A program made the translations under genes and the position numbers. Shown in pieces: positions 43,469 to 56,295 of a DNA stretch of 64,000 nt. Positions within the stretch are counted from its first letter, which is position 1, and the number at the start of each line of letters is the position of its first letter. The stretch is taken from assembly GCA_964030785.1 (NCBI GenBank), contig OZ034979.1:41857484-41921483 (forward strand). Direction: 5' to 3'. The notes under the pieces were generated by a model. The model saw only the letters and a list, made by a program, of their open reading frames with translations. It was not told the DNA's origin and searched no databases. Source of the DNA: Siderastrea siderea. Its lineage: Eukaryota; Cnidaria; Anthozoa; Scleractinia; Rhizangiidae.

Positions 43469-45190
43469 TAATAATAATATAAAAATCTTTATTCAAAATA
43501 TGTCGAGAAAAATTTTATGCATATAAAAAAAGCACATTGGAAGTCCATTCTCTATTTTCGACTATTTTAAATTCCGCTTCTATAAATAATAATAATAATA
43601 ATAATAATAGTAATAATATAATAATGATGATGATGTGTCGTACACAAATTAACTATTATCGCGGTGCTTACCAAAATGGTTATAGCCGAATTTTCGTTTT
43701 TCAGACTCGATGGAACCGTTTGTACAATTTTAACAAAGAAAACCAATAATGAATAAAAATCGGTACGCATGCCGTCTTGGGTTGAGCGTAACCTTTTGTG
43801 GCTCTAAACAAGTTCTGATAATATTATAGATACAAAATATTTATTGCTATTAAAAACCTAGAAAACACGATTGTTAACAAGGTTTTCACAGTTCATGAAC
43901 GCCAAAACATTTCGACGTGTTAAGATCGTGACGGGGCGTGTTGGTTAACATGTGGTTGCACTTACTCACACGTTATACAGCAGAATCTCTACAACTCAAG
44001 CCTTAGTATCTCGAGCCTCGCTAGCTCAAATCAAAAGCATTTTCCCTTCTCTTTACTTCCATTTACTTTTCCGATAATTTGACATTTCTTAACATTTTAC
44101 ACGTGTTTTACCTAACTGTTCGAGTTATCAGGATTCTACTGTTGTACATATACCCCTGACTGAAAAAACGTTGTCTGGTAAAAAGTATAAACCCTTCCGT
44201 GGGTTACATCAAAAATAAATTTTTCAACCAGTTTAACAGAACCAAACCTAAACTCTATTGTATTTGCTCTACTTCATGCAACAAAGAAGAACTTCCTCTG
44301 TAACCTCTGTCACTTCCTTTCATCCTGCACTGAAATACATCTGGGAAATTTCTGAAACATCAGTCGCTTTTCTTGAAATCAAAGTTACAATCAACTGAAA
44401 CGGCCAATCCAACAGAGTGCACTTCAAACCTACACTGTCTCACAGTTTACATTCATCTTCTCATCCTTCTCACGTCAAAAACTACATCCTGTTTTCTCAA
44501 TTTCTCAGACATCGACGTTTGTGGTTGTGATGACTCCGATTTTCCCAACAAATCATAGAAATGTGCTAATTCTTCAACAGACGTGGCTATCCCGACTCTG
44601 TTGTCACCCGGCTTAACACCGCGACAGTCAGCACCGCAAACGCTTCTTCATTCATTTTTAGTTCCCTTTTGCCCGCGCCCCCTCTTTTTTCCAACTTAAC
44701 GTACACTGTTATTTATAGTACTATTACATTTTTTTTCTATTTTAATTTTAGTATATTTTGTTATTTTGTGTCCCCAAATTAGTATGGGATTATCCCAAAC
44801 TACATGGTTTGACACGTAAACAAAGTTTCTTACTTACTTCCTTACTTACTTACTTACTTTATCTTCGTCAAACTATTTTAACTAGAGCGAGCACTTAACT
44901 GCTTGTCGTGAACAACTTCAGCTAAGAGATATTCAGCATTATTCAGCTAAACGTGAGTCCAGTGTAACTGATGACAACGAACAATTCGATGAATACCTTT
45001 GTAAGGAAAGGTACCAGCTACGCTGTGCATGGGCAGCACGAGAAAGTATGGTTATATATGTTCCAAAGACCAATCTCCCACAAAAGTAGATGAGGAAGTT
45101 GAACTTGTTATCAAATAAACGGGAAATATACTTGCTTGTAGATGTTTTTTGTCTTCAAGTAAGAAAAAAATCAAGTGTAACACGTGCTTT
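42231..45190. other. Gene-free intergenic DNA with several microsatellites
   Basis: (ATT)n(GTT)n at 42397-42473; (AAT)n at 43422-43479 and 43585-43635; a TTAC-type tract at 44829-44860. Other open frames, including poly-Tyr, poly-Ile and poly-Asn ones, are products of these repeats. No gene was recognised. Confidence 0.7.
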
Positions 45191-45191
45191 T

Positions 45192-46318
45192 CTAAGAATC
45201 GTTGTAGTTTTGTTCAAGTAATGGTCTCAGAAGTGTCTCCCTCATTAATTTTAAAACTGTTGCGCGCAATTCACGAATACACCAGCAATACAACACAGGA
45301 TTGACAGACGAACAGTAGAACACAAGGATCACGCTCAAATGAACATACCTGATTTGATTGACGGATTTATCACTTGGCAATCAACACTACCATGCCGCGC
45401 CAATCAGGAAACTCCGTTCGTGGACGAATGGGTTTTTCAAAATCGTGGGGTTTCCCCCGTCTCGTTCTTTTTTGCGCTCGCCCTAATTTTCGCGCTTTCA
45501 AGAAGCGAAAAATGCTTCAAACCTACGGAAAGCCCTACGGAAACGCTTGTTACGCAGGCTACACAAGGGTATTTGCAAATAGCCAGATGTCCGCCCATTT
45601 AGTCGGGAAAAAAACTAGATAAAATCAGTGAAACAGACTTTGGGATATAACAAAAGAGTATGAAGATATAAAATACAAACGTGTTTATGGCACTCTTTTT
45701 CAATGGAATCAGCTTCAACTGTAGTCCAAACTGATAGGATTGTCTTGCGATTTGATTATCCTGAATCTGAAGCTGATGTCGACGAACAACCCGATATATT
45801 CTGATGGAAGAAAGCGTTGAAATGAAAACGCAAATAACGATTCCAGAAGCCATGATAATGCAAGATGCTTTCCAGTTCTCAAAGTAAATGCTTGAGAGCA
45901 GAACGTCGGTTAAACATATTGTCACTAATGCATATATGACATGAGTTTTCGTCACCAACGTAGCGTATCTCCTATGATAGTGAAGAGCCATGAATCGATC
46001 CACACTTATGGCTGTCATTGTACAGAGAGACACTCCATATGCGAAAAACGCTGTTACATGACTTGTACTGTATAAAAACGAAATTCTCCGGCTGATAATT
46101 TCACTTGCAATGTATAGCGGTTGAACGACAAAACCAACGAAAAGATCTGAGACAGTGAGACCGCAAAGATAAAGAAAGGACGGAAGTGAACGAAAACAAG
46201 GAGGTCTCAATATAGCGGCCAACACCAGAGAATTTCCAATGACAGATATAAACATCAATGGCACATTTAGGATGCAGTTTGCGATGACGAAAGTTTCAGA
46301 ATGAGAATCATTTTCCAT
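45192..46318 (-). pseudogene. Class A (rhodopsin-like) GPCR, broken between TM6 and TM7
   Basis: 46318-45599 encodes 239 residues with TM1 to TM6: GNSLVLAAILR (TM1), LTVSDLFVGFVVQPLYIA (TM2), the DRY-region variant SVDRFMALHYHRR (TM3) and FVFYIFILFCYIPKSVS (TM6). It ends at a stop after SSFFPD. TM7 follows only at 45366-45240 (HLSVILVFYCSSVNPVLYCW, with NPxxY-type NPVLY). The ~220 bp between contains DNA ending in TACGCAGGCTA and ATTCGTCCACGAACGGAG, which is like the 719-bp MULE-like family. Receptors of this cnidarian group are usually single-exon, so a pseudogene is likeliest; an unrecognised intron is the alternative. The ligand is unknown. Confidence 0.75.
45379..45561. mobile_element. 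Partial copy related to the TAGCCTGCG MULE-like family, inside the GPCR
   Basis: Read on the minus strand it starts TAGCCTGCGTAACAAGCG and contains TTCGTCCACGAACGGAG and CCTGATTGG. The 719-bp elements share TTCGTCCACGAACGCAG and CTGATTGG in the same order. The second terminus was not found, so the copy is truncated. Confidence 0.5.
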
Positions 46319-47793
46319 GGTTTTGAAGTATCACTTTCTTGTGGGTCGGTTTTCATGAGATAGGCGCCGTTAACTTAAACTCTGCTGTCTTCAAGAGTTC
46401 CTAGGGATATCAGCCTGGTATACGTTGACTTTCAAGTGTTCCGCTAGACTAAATTAGAAAGATGGAAGTTTTACATGGAGCCAAAATTAAATATAAAACA
46501 TGTTCTCAATTACATGGCATAAATATTTGATGACTGTTGGTTTCTAATGTAAAAGCTAATGAGAACTATCGTCGTCATTTGTCTCGGTCTGTTTATTGCC
46601 TTTACATCTGCACTAGCGAATTGACGTCTTTCCGAAAACGATGTGATTTTAATCTCCAATGGGTGGGTGAATTCGATGTACAACGAAGGGAAAAGCTAGG
46701 TTGACAGGAAATTGCCAACATAGCTTTAATTCCGCCCAACTCAGTTATTATTCACACAAAAACGAAAGAGCAACATGGGACCACTCGTTGGGCAAAAAAT
46801 AATTGTATAGAAGCAAATCTTAAATTCATTCACTCTTAGAATCCTCCAAAGCGAGTATGATTCCTTCATGGCACGACCATTAGCATTATTTAACAAAGGT
46901 TTGTCTTTAACATGGTCTTATTCATTTCCATGTTTGAAGACTGGACAACTCAGGCACATCTGATCTTGCTTTAGACTCTTCAGGTCTGACTTGTACTTGC
47001 TGCAGGGGATTTAATTTTGAGACTTGCTTGTTTTCTATTTAGCGTTAATTATTTTAAGCCTTGTTGTTCACTGTGGGAAAGACGGCATATGGACGTTACT
47101 CTTAATAAAAAATAAACGTTTATTACAAGTTGGCGGTCTGAGTGGTGCATCGCATGCTATTCTGGCGCAAAACTGATTCGTTATTTTATCGTTTCTCATC
47201 TGTTTACCACAGTGATCTTTCGAATGATTTTTTCTCGAAAGTTTAAATTTTTGTGTTCCAAGCTTAAATCCTAATCCCATACTACCTAAAAACACTAAAG
47301 CTTTCAAATGCCAGCTATTTTTTTCAAAGATGTTTGAAGGCTCCCGCTATATTTTTGCTATGAGTGACAGTGAATTTCTTAGCCGAGAGGAGAATTGGGA
47401 AGAGCGGGAGCTCGCTTCTTGTTTTCTTCAGTCCCCAAATCAGAGAAGTGCAACTTACACAAGCCATTTCTCGAAAGTGGTTCAAATTAAGTTTGCAAGC
47501 ACAACTTTATGAGCCGAAAGTGAAAAAATGTTCCGAAGGCGTGAGACTCACTCGTTTTCAGGTATCACAAAAGATGGGGAACTTATAAACTTCCACGAGC
47601 AGTTATCACTGGTACTACGACACGTGCACTGCGAAAGGTGACAACTGTTATTACAGTTTACGACAGTACACCTTTCCTGCTTCTGTTTGTACCTTCGAGT
47701 ATTTTCTGTAATTCACCGAAACCTCGTGTAAAGTTAGTTGTTTTACGTTTTTTGTTTACGTAACATCTTCCTTGCTGTCTTAACAACGGCCAT
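46319..47793. other. Spacer between two GPCR loci
   Basis: No conserved product was recognised. Open frames at 47068-47588 on both strands look like chance. Confidence 0.5.
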
Positions 47794-48662
47794 TCAAAGG
47801 TCGCGAAGACGCCAGCAATACAAAAATGGATTAATGGACGATTTCGTCAACACCACGGTGGTAGCAAAATTCCAGTCGTTTTTCCAGATTTTGTGTGATG
47901 CATGTACTCCATGAAGAGTCAATAAAATGTACATTATAAAATAACATATCATCATACAGATGCAAAACACTAAAGCGTTCACTGCACTTCTGATTAATTG
48001 GAGCGTGCGCGTGTTACTTCCAACATGATCTGTGTTTTACTTATTTGCTAAGCGCGAATCTGTAGCTGATGCTGTCGAACAGTTCGATAAATGTTGATGT
48101 AAGAAAACGTCGAAATAATAAGACAAATGCCTGCCCAGTATTGATTGCTAACACAAGATGATTTGCAAGATTATTCCAAAAATATAAACCAGAAGAAAGG
48201 AAGTTTTTCACCCATATCAATGCTACTGGTCTCTGACGCGAGATTTAGTCATAAAAGTGGCATATCTCAGATGATAGTGAAGAGCAATAAATCGGTCCAC
48301 AGTTATGGTGGTTATTATTAAGAGGGACACCTCGCAGACGGAATAACCTACAGTATCCCATAAGGTACATAATAAGGGGTCTTTCGTAAGCTCTTAAGCA
48401 ATATACAGCGGTTGGGCAATCAAACCAACAAACAGGTCTGATACAGAAAGACTGCAGAGCATAATCATTGAAGTTGAACGAATGGAAGGAGTTCTCGATA
48501 TGGCAGCCAACACCAAAGAATTTCCGACAATCGATACAAGTATCAATGGAGCGTTAAGACCGCAGTTATGATGACGATGATTTCAAGACTGGAGTCAACT
48601 TGGTCATTGCCAAACTTTCCGGTTTCTGATTTGTTCTCCTCTTTATAGGACTCGTTTTCCAT
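47794..48662 (-). pseudogene. Second class A GPCR, pseudogene with frameshifts and stops
   Basis: A paralog of the neighbouring receptor. The start MENESYKEENKSE lies at 48662. TM1 (LILVSIVGNSLVLAAISR) needs a frameshift before it; TM2 reads SLSVSDLFVGLIAQPLYIA and then a stop; TVDRFIALHYHLRYATF (TM3 end) is in frame with more stops after it. TM6-TM7 remain open at 47982-47794, ending KSSINPFLYCWRLRDL. At least one frameshift and several stops break the gene. The tandem pair suggests a small lineage-specific receptor cluster in decay. Confidence 0.85.
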
Positions 48663-49232
48663 GTTCAGAATTTTCTCTTTAGATTAGCTGTCTCAAGTTG
48701 ATATCATTTCTTGTAAAGGCGTCTTGTAGAGCGTGAACAGGCTGCAATGTTTGGATAACTAAGTTGTGCCATCCTTTCCTATTTTGAAATTCTAGACGCT
48801 GACCTATATCGTTGTCCTAAATTTTTTACCAACTGAATTTGAAACAAAAAGTATTCTCTGTCATTACGCGTCCGTCTTCGAGAGCCGCTCAGGAAGAGAG
48901 TGACGATCAAACAATAGGGAAGCCAATATGGTTCTGAAGATTTATTCTTTGAGATCGAGACAATTTATTATCACTCTATTTTGCGTTAGCCTTGTTAATA
49001 TTTGCTCTGTGAGGTCAAAAAAGTGACAGTTATTTTTAACTTACCGATGATAAAATAATCGGTTTAGTGTACATGTGGTTCAATTTCTTTATTAATAAAT
49101 GTAACCGAAACGCTTTTTTAAGGATTCACGCTTCCCATTTTACATGAAATGAAATTAAACTAAATACATTAAATATTCTCTTCCCTTAAACATATCAGAG
49201 AAATTGTTCATTCCAACTACCTTGTGTGACTA

Positions 49233-50043
49233 TGAGCTATAGGAAACATGGAACATCGAACATTGTTTCAAGCAAACAGCGATGAAATATGTCGACTATT
49301 CAATAGAACTATCACCTTACCGTCAGTTCTGCTGTCCCCTGTCTTTGATTTCTACTTTATCTTCTGCAAATATCCCTGTTTCTCCCCGATTCTTCAGTGA
49401 GTTCGATATTTACTGCCCGCCATTTTGAAAAGCCACTCATTCCCAGTTCTACGCCGCCAACTAGTAAACCTCCTAAAGCCGCCCCAAAGCCCAATGGGTA
49501 GGCTATCTTTTCCAGGTTATGGTTCTAAGCTCGTAAGAACATTGCACGACGGACTTCCATATATGGAAGGTCGTCGTGCAACGGATTAAAAGTTACAATT
49601 CAAATTAGGTTCTTTTGGGGGACTGGAAAGAGCTTTTTGCTCTTATCTGCTGAAGGCGAATTTGAAAAACAATAGCGATTGTCTTTTTGGCCCTACGATT
49701 GGCCAAAGGCACAAATCTCCTAGCAACGGCCCAAGCGCTTCCTACCCAGTGGCTTTTAGGGCGACTTTGACTTTAGGAGGTTTTCTAGTTGGCTGCGTAG
49801 AACTGGGAATGAAAAGAACTGGGAATGAGTGGTTTTTCAAAATGGCGGGCGGTAAAAGTAAGCACATCGAACTCACCGAAGAATCAGGAATCTTTGCAGA
49901 AGATAAAGCAGAAATCAATGACAAGGGACAGCAGAACTGACGGTAAGGTGATAGTTTTATTGAATCGTCGAAATATTTCATCGCTGTTTGCTTGAAACAA
50001 CGTTCGATGAGAACTCAAAATTCATGTTTCCCATAGCTCATGG
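49233..50043. mobile_element. ~810-bp foldback element whose arms contain coding-like sequence
   Basis: The left arm (about 49233-49502) is the diverged reverse complement of the right arm (about 49739-50043). The ends are GAGCTATAGGAAACATG / CATGTTTCCCATAGCTC. In the centre, 49542-49581 is a near-perfect palindrome (TTGCACGACGGACTTCCATA / mirror). The right arm encodes ATLTLGGFLVGCVELGMK and ...HIELTEESGIFAEDKAE; the left arm on the minus strand encodes a related ALGGLLVGGVELGMSG and IELTEESG. This suggests the arms derive from the last exon of a host gene or from a transposon protein. Confidence 0.75.
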
Positions 50044-50578
50044 TGTGACGAAATACACAACAATATTAATATTACTTGTTTGAATATTCAAACTTGGAAA
50101 AGAAATCCTTTGTAAAGTCAGCGCTTTTGTCTTTGCATTAATTGATAACTGCCTGAACGCACGTCCTTACCGTGAATAAAATGAGGATCATTTCGCGACT
50201 CTTTTAAGAATATTAAGTCTTTAAAGCAGAAGTATGAGCAATGATCTAAATCAGAGCTTACCAAGTGAAGAGTCCATTCCATGCGTTCGAATGTGAGTTA
50301 CATTACTAGCAAAAAATCGCCCAAGAAAGTACTTTAAAGTTTTATAATGTACTGTAAAAATTTCGGACGCTATAAATTTTGGACGGTTTTATATTCGGTA
50401 TTTTTGTCCGAAATTAAAATCGTCCGAATTTTTTTGCAAGTAAAAAACGATATCTTGCCTGCTCTTGTACAATTGTTTTTAAAATTGAAATGCTTAAATG
50501 TGCTGTTCTTTAGAATCAGTCCACTTTTATCTCCGCGGAGTGCTAAGTGCTATGCTACTGAATTAAATAACCACAATT

Positions 50579-51327
50579 TCACTCCTTCTTAGTTTTGCTT
50601 TCACTCTTTTTACAGCACAGACGGCACAGGCATCTATATACCATCATTATCACCATGACGACCAAGGTTACCACAGCAACAATGAAAGCCATGACATCAA
50701 GTAAGTAGTACTGATACCAAGGGATGTTAAACACTTGAGGTCTGAGATGCTGGGCTCCACCATGTCTGAGTACGTACTCTATCCAATCACCAGTTTTCTC
50801 TAACGGTGTCCGTGGACTGTCTTTCATCAGTCGAGATATTCGCAGGGCCTCTTTCTTGAATCTGTTATAATTTTTTGAAAAAACCTAAGTTAATTTGTTG
50901 TGTTGAATGTCTTATAGTTCTTTATATCGGAAGATTCGTCATATCAGCATATTCATTGTATTTGTTAACCGGAGGCTATTAAATACAATCTATTTCCATC
51001 TAAGTTCGTTTACCTTGGTTCAGTAGCAACACGTTCAATTGTCTTAAACAGCTCTTGAGCATTGACAGTCTCGTGATTGACAGCTATCCCCAGTCCGAAA
51101 TGTTCCACTTTCTTGGAGTTGGGAAACTGGTCTGCAAACAGGGGAACAGCTACCAAAGGTACCCCATGATATGCAGCCTCATACAGACTGTTGTGACCCA
51201 CATGGGAGACAAAAGCCTTGATGTCCTTGTGAGCCAACAGATCATTCTGAGGTAACCATTTCACCACTTTGATGTTTGGACTGAGCGAAGGTGGAATGTA
51301 ATCTGAAAGAAATTGTAATAAAAGAAG

Positions 51328-51368
<41 letters not shown>

Positions 51369-54300
51369 TCGCCACAATCATTGAAAGAACCCGTATAAGA
51401 ACCCATATAACCGGTATTAGTTGAGAGTGGCTCTTAATAAGTTTTCTTTTTTCTTACGAAGTATCACAAGTTCGACCAGCTTTCCCGTCAGGGATAAATT
51501 CTACAGTTTCGATCGACCAAGTTATTTTATTAGGGGTGGCAAGGGGGTTGTGAGAGATTGAAGACTAATTTTTAGAGAGTATAAGAAAACAGCTAACTTT
51601 CAAACCGCCTAGTGCCCAGGTGCACTCCTCCCACTCTCTCGATTGTTAGGGAGATTTGTGACTTCAAAAGCTGACTGACAAGCAACCTTCCCAAGACGTC
51701 ACGTGAAATTTGCGCTCGGCCTCAGAGGAAGAGAACACCTGGGAGAAGGTCACGATTTAGGTTTTGTACGGTAAATACCTTTGAGCCTCCAAAGCACTTT
51801 TTGCTTCAACTTTCCCAACGCTGTAGCTAACATATTTAATTTGTCTTTATGAAGTACTGATTCCACATATGAACCAAAGGACACCATTATAAAACCATTT
51901 CCTGCTGAATCACGAACAAACTCTTCAAAATCCGGGGGAAGCAGTCCAGGCTTTTTCACTGTTATTGGGCCCACCATAACGTGACCTAAAAATTATATAA
52001 ACACATTTAATTCACTAGCTGAGGATCAGAATTTCTTACGGAAAATGCGTTAGATAATGTGTTGAGCCTTGAGCCATCACAAGGGTCACTGGCTCGAGTT
52101 ATGGTTTCCGTAACTCGTATGCGTTTTCAGGTGGAGAGAACTTTGCTCCACACTGCCTTTCTCCACCCAGGTGCATACCGTAAAAGCTCTAAGCCCCCCC
52201 CCCCCTCTAATAAGTCTAATAAGCCTCTCCTCTGAAAGTCAATTTTTTTATAACCTTCCCCCCCCCCCCCCTTGGGCATTCAGATTTTGTAATAAAACCT
52301 TCCTATTCCCTATTAAGCAACACACTTCATCTCCAGTTGGTGTATTTTTATAAATGCTAAAAAAAATAAATAAAGTTGACCGGTTGATAAGAAGTAAGTT
52401 AACAGCGTTAAAGTTTTTTGTAAAAATTATTTTAAGACTAAATGTTTATAGATTTGAAAACAGCCCCCTCACTATCAACCCCCGTCTCTAATAAGCCCCC
52501 CATTCAAGTGGCCTATAATTAAATCAGCCCCCCGGGGGGCTTGATGAAGCTTTTACGGTAATACTTTGATAGCCTTCGAGGTCCATCCAGGAGAGGCAGT
52601 AATGATCAGTGACAAAACTCCCATTCATTACCCCTGTTACTTAACGTTCATACTTTAACAGAAACGAGATCAGCATCGTCAATAAGGTCACGGTACAGTG
52701 GCCCAGGCACTCCCAAAAGAACAACAAGACCCGTGAGGTAACACTATAAAGAACCGTCTTACCAACCTGGTAACAGAGGTTGTGGATTCTCTATCGCAAA
52801 ATCCGCTAAGAAGATTACCAGCTCAGCATCGCCATAACCTTCTTTGAAGCCTCTGTCAGGGTTGATATTGTACTTATACTTGAGCGCGTCAAGAGAACGA
52901 ACAAACAGAATCTCGAATAGAACGTGCTGAAGACAATACATCCCTACATTCATAGCGCGCTGTAGGAATGTCATATTACCTGGGAAACCTGTCTCGCGAA
53001 TTGGAATGTACGATAAAGGCAATGGTACCATGTGATAGATCGAAAAAGCGTAATTTGGGGGCGCAGTGGCAATGATTACGTTTGGAAGCTTAAGAAGGTC
53101 GCTGACCAACACAGCACAAGGTCCAAAGGTGTCGTACACCATGAGATCAAAATCCATGAGCTCATGAAGGAGCTCAGTGCTATTCAGTAGACAATCACAT
53201 ACTGTCAAGTGTAGTTTGTGCATGTTCCACCCAATCTTATGTTTGTTTTCCTCCAGTGCTGGTCTTATCAACTTTTCTTCCAGGAAACCATGTTCGAATG
53301 GAACTTGAAATACTTTGTGAGGGATTTTACCGCCGTGTTTACTCTGCCAATCAGAGGACACGACCATTGCAACCTTTGAAGAGAAGAAAGCGAAGTTACT
53401 TCCAAGAAAAACAACCATTCCACGATACAAGCATTTGACGACATATACAAAGAGACCAACAGCGCCATTTTGGCAATGATTCAGCGAAGGACGCGATTGA
53501 GCGAACTACAATATATATCCTGTGGTGAGCATATTAATTCTTAAAACCCAATGGTGACCAGTATCTAAATTCTCCTTACAATTATCACTGCATGGTCAAG
53601 CACTCAGGTCATGAGAATGAAGGAAACGATCACCACAGATGTTTTAGCAAATTCTCCCAACTAGTGCCATAAGAAATGTACGGAGAACAGTAAGGAGAAT
53701 CTGCATGTTGATGTTGGGGCTTAAAGGGATAATAACCACAACGGTGACGACAACGGAAACGCCACAAGACACTCTGGTACATTTCTTTACTTTCCTTGCA
53801 AAACAACAACGTGATCAGAGCGATTTTAAGGTTTCATGGAGAACGCGAACATGTTGATTTTGGGGCTCATAGGAACGACTATGCTCTCAGATTCTAGCCT
53901 ACTCATAGCGCTTTCACAGCCTGGAATAGCCGGAAAAAATTCTGAGGGGAAGGGGTATATTTTTGGAGGTAATGTGCTCGGCGCTATCATCTTTGAAACG
54001 GGAGCAGGGAACTAATTCCATCCGCCGTCCCCCTTCTTCCCCTCCCAATGCACCACTCTCCCCCAGTACAATATATCGTGGAAGAAAGCACTACACATCG
54101 TATCGATTTGCACAAATGGTATCTGACGCTGCTGCGCGCACACTGTCTAATGATTTTTCGAAACGATTGACTGGTCAGTTGCAATATTAGTCTAATCTTC
54201 AGCTGAAATATGGAAATCCACTGATCCAAGAATCAACAGGTTTTAGAGAGTATGACCTCCCAGAACAGCCACTACATCGACGCACATAACGGCTGCCATT

Positions 54301-54723
54301 TTTTTGCTGCACTAGAAACACCCGAATTTTCATTCAGCCCCTGTATTTTTAGGTGTATTTCTCAAAATGATGCTAGCAACACAAATGAACCATTCGAGCA
54401 TTATTCCTTCGCTCCGAACACTAAAAATTGTGGTTCTAACTTTTGAGTCACTCAAATAAAAGTTGAATCATGGAACTGAAACCGTTTAATACGGGTGCTG
54501 TTTGTTTTTCTCAGTATTTCGCAGCTTCAATATTCCGTGTGTAATATATTCCGTATCTCAATCTTTACCATACCTCATGACCTCGTGAAGCTAACTCTTC
54601 TAACACATTCTTGATGACAAAATAGTGAGACCCCGAGGAAGCGTAACTCAAGCCTGCGATTTTAGCGGATAAAGCAGAGTTGACGAGAGCGAGAAAGACA
54701 AGAACACAGCTCAAGGACGCCAT
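50579..54723 (-). CDS. UDP-glucuronosyltransferase, gene 1, five exons, complete
   Basis: Exons 54723-54574, 53373-52767, 51985-51779, 51302-51014 and 50861-50579 join to 511 residues, the usual UGT length. The enzyme transfers a sugar from UDP-sugar to small lipophilic acceptors in the ER lumen. A signal peptide (1-20) is followed by GSHYF, with His33 at the catalytic-base position. The UGT signature runs FVSHVGHNSLYEAAYHGVPL and then VAVPLFADQ. A C-terminal membrane helix (LLDVMAFIVAVVTLVVMVIM) precedes a short tail ending KTKKE, with lysines at -3 and -5 as for ER retrieval. An in-frame ATG at 54747 adds eight residues. The exon 2 donor is the weak GTTGGT, with a better but out-of-frame GTAAGA four bases on. 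A (ATC)n tract lies just upstream of exon 4. Confidence 0.93.
51328..51366. repeat. (ATC)n microsatellite beside UGT gene 1 exon 4
   Basis: About twelve ATC triplets starting 26 bp upstream of the exon 4 acceptor on the minus strand (GAT on that strand). It yields a false poly-Asp extension of the exon frame. Confidence 0.95.
52196..52275. repeat. Two C-runs in UGT gene 1 intron
   Basis: C-runs at 52194-52205 and 52258-52271. The phrases TAAGCCCCCC and CTAATAAG recur up to 52535, and an inverted relation exists between ACCGTAAAAGCTCTAAGCCC (52179) and GGGGGGCTTGATGAAGCTTTTACGGTAA (52534-52561). This outlines a small MITE of about 380 bp. Confidence 0.55.
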
Positions 54724-55617
54724 CTTGTCAATACATGTTTTTGTCATATCTGTTTGTGTGTGCTTAAATTTTGCATGTTTTAATGCTTCAGTTGTGTTGG
54801 TAACGCAATTTCTGGATTTTCGATTTATCGATGATTGTCACACAAGTCTTTATAGCCATTGACAAAGGCGATTTTCGATGCTATTTTACCGGTGCGATCT
54901 CAAACCATCATTGCAATTTTGAAATAAAATGGCCATAGGAGAAAAGTGGAGGGGGCATAACACACGCAATATCAGCACTAATTAAAACTGTCACAAAAAT
55001 TGCATCTGAAGTAACCAGTGCAAACGGCACTTTACTGGAGCAGTCTGCTTAATTGAATGTTCATGAATTGGGATTTAATTTAGGAAAGAAATAAGAGATA
55101 GAAAGGGTGGTATTTGTTTTAGTTTTACACACACCAGAAAAACTGGAACTACACCAAGGCGCCTTGGTACCGCGCGGACGCACTTAGGGTTGATGACTTC
55201 AAACTGCACAATAAATATTTCTTCTAAACTTCTACTAGTTTTTACTGAATTTCACAAATTTCTTCCCCCCTCTATACGTCTAAAAAGTGCTCCCAAAAAT
55301 CATGGAAAAATTCATAGGACTTAACATAATATCGATCTACAAACTAACAGAAGAAGTGTTTTAAACAAGATAATCACCGTCCAAAAAACTTCTAAGAGAG
55401 GTTAAAAATTGAAGAGGACCGAAATGCGCCTTAAAGAAAAGGGCTCAGAACGGAATTGTTAGTTCGCTCCGACATTTAGACAATTCCGTAAAATTACTTA
55501 GTTACTTACCTAGAAAACGAACGTTTCGAATATTTGAGGCGGTATGCAGTAAAGAAAACTTTTATCAAAGTTATATGAGAATACATACCCTCAGTTAATA
55601 GATGCGTATGGATTATA

Positions 55618-55685
<68 letters not shown>

Positions 55686-55892
55686 TAATATTTAATACTT
55701 ATATGTTGATGCTGAGACCCTACTATTTCAACCGCGACAATGCGTGAAGACAGCTGGCCAGTGAAAACGTGCGAGTTCAGTCACGTGACCGTATTCTATG
55801 GGTATAAAACAAAAGATTGTGCATCCTACTGAACAACCTCTCTGCATAATTTTCTACCACTCTTCACCGACCCCACAATGAGCTGAATAATT

Positions 55893-56092
55893 CTTTCAGT
55901 ATATACCGAAAAGTGGATAGCCAGCAACAAATTGTTCTTTAGTTTTTTTTCTAAGAAACGAGGGAAAACTTACACGAGAAATCCTGAACAATGCCGAGAG
56001 ATGGAGAGCAGATACTACCCCGAGTTTAAGCAGCCAATCAGAGCGCACGAAAAACGTTAGTCACTGGTTTGGTATATACTAATAATTATTAT
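55893..56092. repeat. Dispersed repeat, copy 2 (inverted copy at 38786-38945)
   Basis: ATACCGAAAAGTGGATAGCC, GAGGGAAAACTTACACGAG, GCAGCCAATCAGAGCGC and CACTGGTTTGGTATATACTA match the complement of the copy in the MACPF gene. Confidence 0.6.
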
Positions 56093-56247
56093 CTACCAAA
56101 TCATAATGTGGCACTGACACAACGACTCGATTATCATCTTTTTTTTTTTTTTTAACAGATAATTCTACTAAGTGATGAAATTCAACGGCCGCCATTTTTT
56201 TTACTAAGGTCTATTTAAGCTCAACCCGTATACACCCAAATTTAGCT

Positions 56248-56295
56248 TAAGGTCGATACTTCTTAAGGTCGATACTTCTTAAGGTCGATACTTGG
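56248..56295. repeat. Three tandem copies of a 16-bp unit
   Basis: TTAAGGTCGATACTTC is repeated exactly, with only the last base of the third copy changed. It is flanked by ACACCCAA and TTGGGTGT, which are inverted. Confidence 0.9.

Noticed and set aside
42379..43749. Poly-Tyr, poly-Ile and poly-Asn frames
   Set aside because: Products of (ATT)n and (AAT)n microsatellites.
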